From Casuarina equisetifolia (Eukaryota; Streptophyta; Magnoliopsida; Fagales; Casuarinaceae), in the NCBI GenBank assembly GCA_028551475.1, contig CM052355.1, forward strand, positions 6,138,001-6,202,000: a stretch of DNA of 64,000 bases. The letters are read 5' to 3'. The first letter of the stretch is position 1. Every line of letters starts with the position of its first letter. The notes beneath the pieces were generated by a model. That model had not been told where the DNA came from. It saw only the letters and a list, made by a program, of their open reading frames with translations, and ran no database searches. The position numbers and the translations under genes are program-made. Below, piece by piece: positions 59,850 through 64,000 of this stretch.

Positions 59850-60770
59850 ACTAATGGAGTTATATCAAGGTCCCGTTTTGTTAGGTTCAACCCTATCCAG
59901 CTACCACGCACCAAGTCTTGACCCGTTTTAATTAAATTCAACCCAAGCCAATTTCCACGCACACATTCGAACTTTGACTTATCTCTTTCCCACGTTCAAG
60001 CCCTAACATGTTTTGTTCCCAATCCAATTTTCAAGCTATGATCTAATATATTGTGTTTCTCTTCGTATTATAAAGAGGTCAAACTTTTCTCAATATTCTT
60101 TCTTGTCACACATTCATTTTGTTGTGTTCAACTAAATCCAACCTCTACACATCAAGTCTTGACTTAGTTTTATTGCGTTTAACTCAACTAACCCCCACAC
60201 ATGTTTGGGGTCTGACCTAATTTTTTTACCATGTTGGGTCCTAAATCCATCTTCCACACACCAAGTCTTGATTTGTTTTTTTCCCAGCCCAACTTTCAAA
60301 CTATGATCTAGTATGTTGTGTTTCTCTTGGTATTATAAGATTAGAGTTATCTCAACTTTCTTTCTTGTCACATATCTATTTTGTTATGTTCAACTAGATT
60401 TAACTTTCACATATTAAGTCTTGACTTATCTTTGTTGAGTTTAACCCAACCTAGGCCTCACATATGTTTGGGTCTAACCCAATTTTTTTTTACATGTTGG
60501 GTCTTAAATCCAACTCCCACACACCAATTTTGATTTTTTGTTAGGTTCAATCCAACTCAACCTTCATACACATTTGGGCTTTGACCTAGCTTTTTCCACA
60601 TTTAAGTCCTAACTTCTTCTTTTTTTTTAAACAAAAAATAAAATTATAGCCTAGTGGTCTCTAAAGATATGATCTATTATGTTGTGATTCTTTTGATATC
60701 ACAATATAAAACTTTTCTCAACAATCTCCCTCCATCATACATTAGGGTTTCTTTTGCTGTATTTAGCTCA
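59850..60770. repeat. diverged tandem repeat, at least three units
   Basis: A unit of roughly 265-370 bases recurs. Markers include CTATGATCTA.TAT.TTGTG at about 60035, 60300 and 60670, followed each time by a TATTATA or TATCACA stretch and a CTCAA block; CAAGTCTTGA.TT in the first part of each unit; and ACACATGTTTGGG-like blocks. Units differ by substitutions and indels. No protein frame. The family is not identified. Confidence 0.7.
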
Positions 60771-62765
60771 ATCCAACTTTTACATATTAAGTTTTGACAT
60801 GTTCTTGTTAAGTTTAACTCAACCCAACCCCCACACATGTTTTAGGCTTTAACCCATTTTTTTATTCCATGTTCGGGTCCTAACTTGTTTCTTTTCCTCA
60901 ACCAATCTCCCCCAAGCTCCAATACCAATTTTGATGCTCTTGGGCTTCCACCTAAAAGTTAATCTATAAGAAAATTTTATCTCACACTTATAAACTCATT
61001 TTTTTCTTCTTCTTTTTTCTATCTAAAGTAAGCCTTTTCTCAACAGTTATCTCCTTGCTTTCTTTTGTTGTGATAGCTAGGACCTATTTAATTTTGTGAA
61101 CTATGTTTGGTTCTTGATCAACCGGTGTTTCCTTTATGCATTGATTGAAAATCTGCAGTTTGATTTGTGTGCTTCCCTTTGATTATAGCTTGTGTGTATT
61201 TGCCGAAATTCCGTCTCCGTTTATGCAAGATTTGGTTCTGTTGGCCTTCTCTGTAATTAGTGAACTTGGGGTTTTTGGGACTCCATTTGTAAGAAAAGCA
61301 AACCCCCCACCCCCCGATTTCTCCGGGTGTAGTTAGAACCAAAATTCCATACGTAACCCAAAGGAAAGCAAAACTAGTGGTGATGTGAATGTTATATTAA
61401 AAAATAAAACATCATTTGCCGAATATATTAAACCAGGAAAAGAGAAAAAGAACAAACAGGGGAGGAAAACGTGGGTTGATGAGTCTACTTCCAGAACTCC
61501 ATGGATGACGTGTCCAATATGGGACCCCGTGAGGTTCTGGCTGTCGTGTTTGGTGGTCTTTTCATGACCATGGTATTGGAGCCAAAACCATGGTATTGGA
61601 GTCACTCCAATGTTTGACCAAAGATTCTTTTCCGGGTTCAACCCAGTCAACACTAAAGAGCTACCTACGATAATTACAAAAGAAAAAGGAAAAACAAAAG
61701 TTTCGGTGATCATGTCAGCAAAGTCCTTTATTCCTGGCGAGTGGAAGGAGTGTGAACGGTGGAACCAATGAAAAGTTTCATTCTCACGTCGAGTTCCTAT
61801 TTCAGAACCAGTTTCTCCATGACGTCTTGCGGGGCCGGATCTGATACGGTATAGCTTCAGAGAAAATGGATTTGGCTGGATCGAATTCATCGATTGGAAC
61901 ATTCGTTGACTTACACAGCTTCGTCATCGGCTTACGCCATCTCCGTGAATTATCATCCACTGAGCTGCAACTGGCATTCCGATGCCGACAAGTGTCTTCT
62001 TCGTCTTGTACAACACTACACTACGTTTCTTCTACAGTACAAGGGTCGTAGGTTGATTTCTACTGTTCTGTCTCCCTCTCTCTCGCTCTTTGTCGGCCAG
62101 CTTTGAAGGTTGCAATTTCATCGCCCTTGGAAAGCGACGAGCCCTGATTGATTTGCTTTGCCGGCGTGAGCATGGGATTGGGAAATAATCAGGCTGTTCA
62201 AACCTCACATCCATCTGATGGATACTTTCTCTGTGGAAAAAAGGTTGTAAAGGCAAACCCAGTATCAGCACGTGAATTATATGGTATTTAGACTGAAAGA
62301 AACATTGACTGGGGTAATTGAAGTTTCAACATTGACATTTTGTTTTTCTTGCCTTTTGTCCTCAGGAATCTCATCTCTGCACAAGACGCAAACTTCTATG
62401 CAAAGGATGCGTACGAATCTAAGCTGAGATTTTCGAGGTCCTATTTGTATAAGAAAATATTGCTTTGATGTTCAGCCCAACGTTATTGCTGACTAGTGAT
62501 TATTCTCTTAGCTGTAGGCCAAGTGTCGGCATTTGATGTCCTTTATCAGGGAATAAAGCATCAAGAAATATTGTGATTTGGAACAAACCCAGGACAGGGG
62601 GAAGGGTCTTGCTGGCTCTATTAATTGAGAGGATGGGAGTCAAAAAGTCAAAATTTGCTGGGTGTTAATATTAACGGTATTTCAGAAGACTCCTCCAGAA
62701 TTCTGACATTGTCAAATAAAGACTCAAGCTTGTGTGCTACTGTAGATGATGATGCCACATCGAAC
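60771..62765. other. intergenic; no gene firmly supported
   Basis: The longest frame is 189 codons on the minus strand (61333-61902, from an ATG), with no domain and probably chance. On the plus strand around 61866-62480 there are splice-like borders (for example an AG near 62365), but no coherent protein emerges. The stretch ends at the LTR of the second copia element. Confidence 0.45.
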
Positions 62766-63445
62766 TGTTAGAAAAATCGAGCTCAAATGAGCTCAAAATC
62801 AAGATCTTGCTACTCATTTAGAACACAAAGTTTAACACATAGAACGTACCTGATTTGGAGTTCATTCTTACAGACAGATAACTCATCTAATCAAGGATAA
62901 TGGCTAGATTTACTCCCTTGTTCTCTCTAGTTTCACTGGCTGATGAGAAGGCTCAGTCTACAAGATCGTGGAGAGGTTGTTTGTAACCAACATAGAGGGA
63001 GAGTTTTTTTTTTTTAGTTTTTCATCCGTCCGTGTATATATTCTCTTATCAATTCATAATATATATAAAAAATACTTTTTCTGTGTATTGTAGTGTACAC
63101 AATGCTTATAAAACCATGTTACTATACATAATATAGTAATAGAGATCAAATATATAACACCTCTTAATCCACCAACATGATCTTCACATATAGACTCATA
63201 GTGTATATAGTGAGAGACAAATGAAGGATCTTAATCATATACAAAGTATGCTGCCAATATAGTCCAACTTATCACTGTTCTATATAGCAAGCACTAGCCC
63301 ACACTAGATAGTCTCATATTCAACAATAATGGATCCAACATGTCCCATACAAATGGACCACACAATAATTAATAAAACAATTGAAGATAAACAATCACAT
63401 TGATATAAGCCCACATCAATAATGATTATTGAAAATAATCTAACA
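62766..63445 (-). repeat. 3' LTR of a second copia element, minus strand
   Basis: A 680-base block starts TGTTAG on the left and ends CTAACA on the right, immediately followed by ATCTCCCACTTGGGC, the inverted polypurine tract GCCCAAGTGGGAGAT. Its size matches the 683-base LTR of the first element. The internal end sequences differ, so it is related but not a recent copy. Confidence 0.75.
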
Positions 63446-64000
63446 ATCTCCCACTTGGGCTATAGAAATCTGAGTTGTATGTAATAAAACATTTTGAAAA
63501 ACATTAAAGTGTACCCACAATATTTTGGTCCTAAGACGATCCTTAAAAACAAAACAACCCAAGCCCATAAAGCTTCAAACTTTGAACCATGACATTAGCT
63601 GCATCCTATAAACAACACAACATTATCCATGATTACAAAAGCCCTCCACTCTACTGACATGGATTAATATGGTAGTGTGTCAACCTAATGATACTACTAA
63701 CAACATGTATCACCCTTATTGTTGATCCAATTCAACAAATGTCTTGTCCACAAAATTTGAGCTCAACAACAACAAATTACAAGACATTCCAATCTAGTAT
63801 GGCATTTAAGTTCAATAAAGTGCCCCCGCCATACTCAACTAAAATATATTGAGATATATATACGCAAAAGATGTGCATGCACTTTTCAACCTATCACATA
63901 TAAAGCATTGATATGCTTTACAAGTTATCAACATATATATCTCCAAAATCATGTTTACCTCATGGTAAACCTCACAGATGCAACAATAGTCCACAATAAA
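63446..64000 (-). mobile_element. second copia element, 3' internal end, cut by window end
   Basis: Continuing from the LTR at 62766-63445, this stretch resembles the reverse complement of the non-coding 3' end of the first element (54520-55100): CCCATAAAGCTTCAAA, CACTCTACTGACATGGATT and TATGGTAGTGTG occur in matching order. No polymerase sequence is reached before the window ends. The remaining element extends to the right. Confidence 0.8.

Noticed and set aside
61333-61902. 189-codon minus-strand frame as a gene
   Set aside because: No domain, low-complexity hydrophobic parts, no promoter or splice support; likely chance.
1-64000. CRISPR array, operon or other prokaryotic system
   Set aside because: No spaced identical repeats of that kind and no bacterial gene organisation; the DNA is plant nuclear.

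Overview
The window is nuclear DNA of a flowering plant. The evidence is multi-exon genes with GT-AG introns, a complete UPF2 gene of plant type, a euAP2 transcription factor gene with a miR172 site, an NRT1/PTR-family transporter, Ty1/copia retrotransposons with an initiator-Met type primer site, and long AT-rich intergenic DNA with GA/CT microsatellites. The proteins look eudicot-like or basal-angiosperm-like rather than grass-like, but the species cannot be named. Exon structures were assembled by eye from reading frame, GT-AG borders and codon phase.

Left part (1-18.1 kb): a decayed tandem array. One transporter gene of the NPF2 / nitrate-excretion type (4 exons, 573 aa, minus strand, 9097-12451) lies next to one gene of the DUF155 / RETARDED ROOT GROWTH type (7 exons, 396 aa, minus strand, 14399-18066). 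Broken copies of the same pair lie to the left: the 3' half of the DUF155 gene with frameshifts at 1-2157, a fragment of the transporter's last exon at 7500-7985, and an older DUF155 remnant at 8140-8975. An unrelated two-exon RRM-like gene (plus strand, 5744-6921) sits inside the array.

Middle (18-34 kb): mostly intergenic. It holds a worn-out Ty1/copia element (about 19990-23175), the euAP2 gene (minus strand, 23620-26495; two AP2 domains, an EAR-like motif and a miR172 site in the last exon), and a perfect 71-bp inverted repeat around 28163-28341.

Centre right (34-46.6 kb): UPF2, minus strand, 17 coding exons, 1194 aa, apparently intact. Its upstream region has four site II (TGGGCC) motifs and faces a small secreted-protein gene at 47394.

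Right (47-64 kb): a putative small secreted-protein gene (47988 onward) whose last exon is split by a young, structurally complete Ty1/copia element (48537-55794). Its LTRs look identical and it has a GTGGG target duplication, but gag is broken and the protease region is missing. Two related small-protein genes (57587 and 59407), a diverged tandem repeat (about 59850-60770) and the start of a second copia element of the same family on the minus strand (62766 to the window end) follow.

The genes do not form one pathway. UPF2 serves nonsense-mediated mRNA decay, the AP2 gene developmental timing, the NPF gene membrane transport, and the DUF155 gene mitochondrial function.
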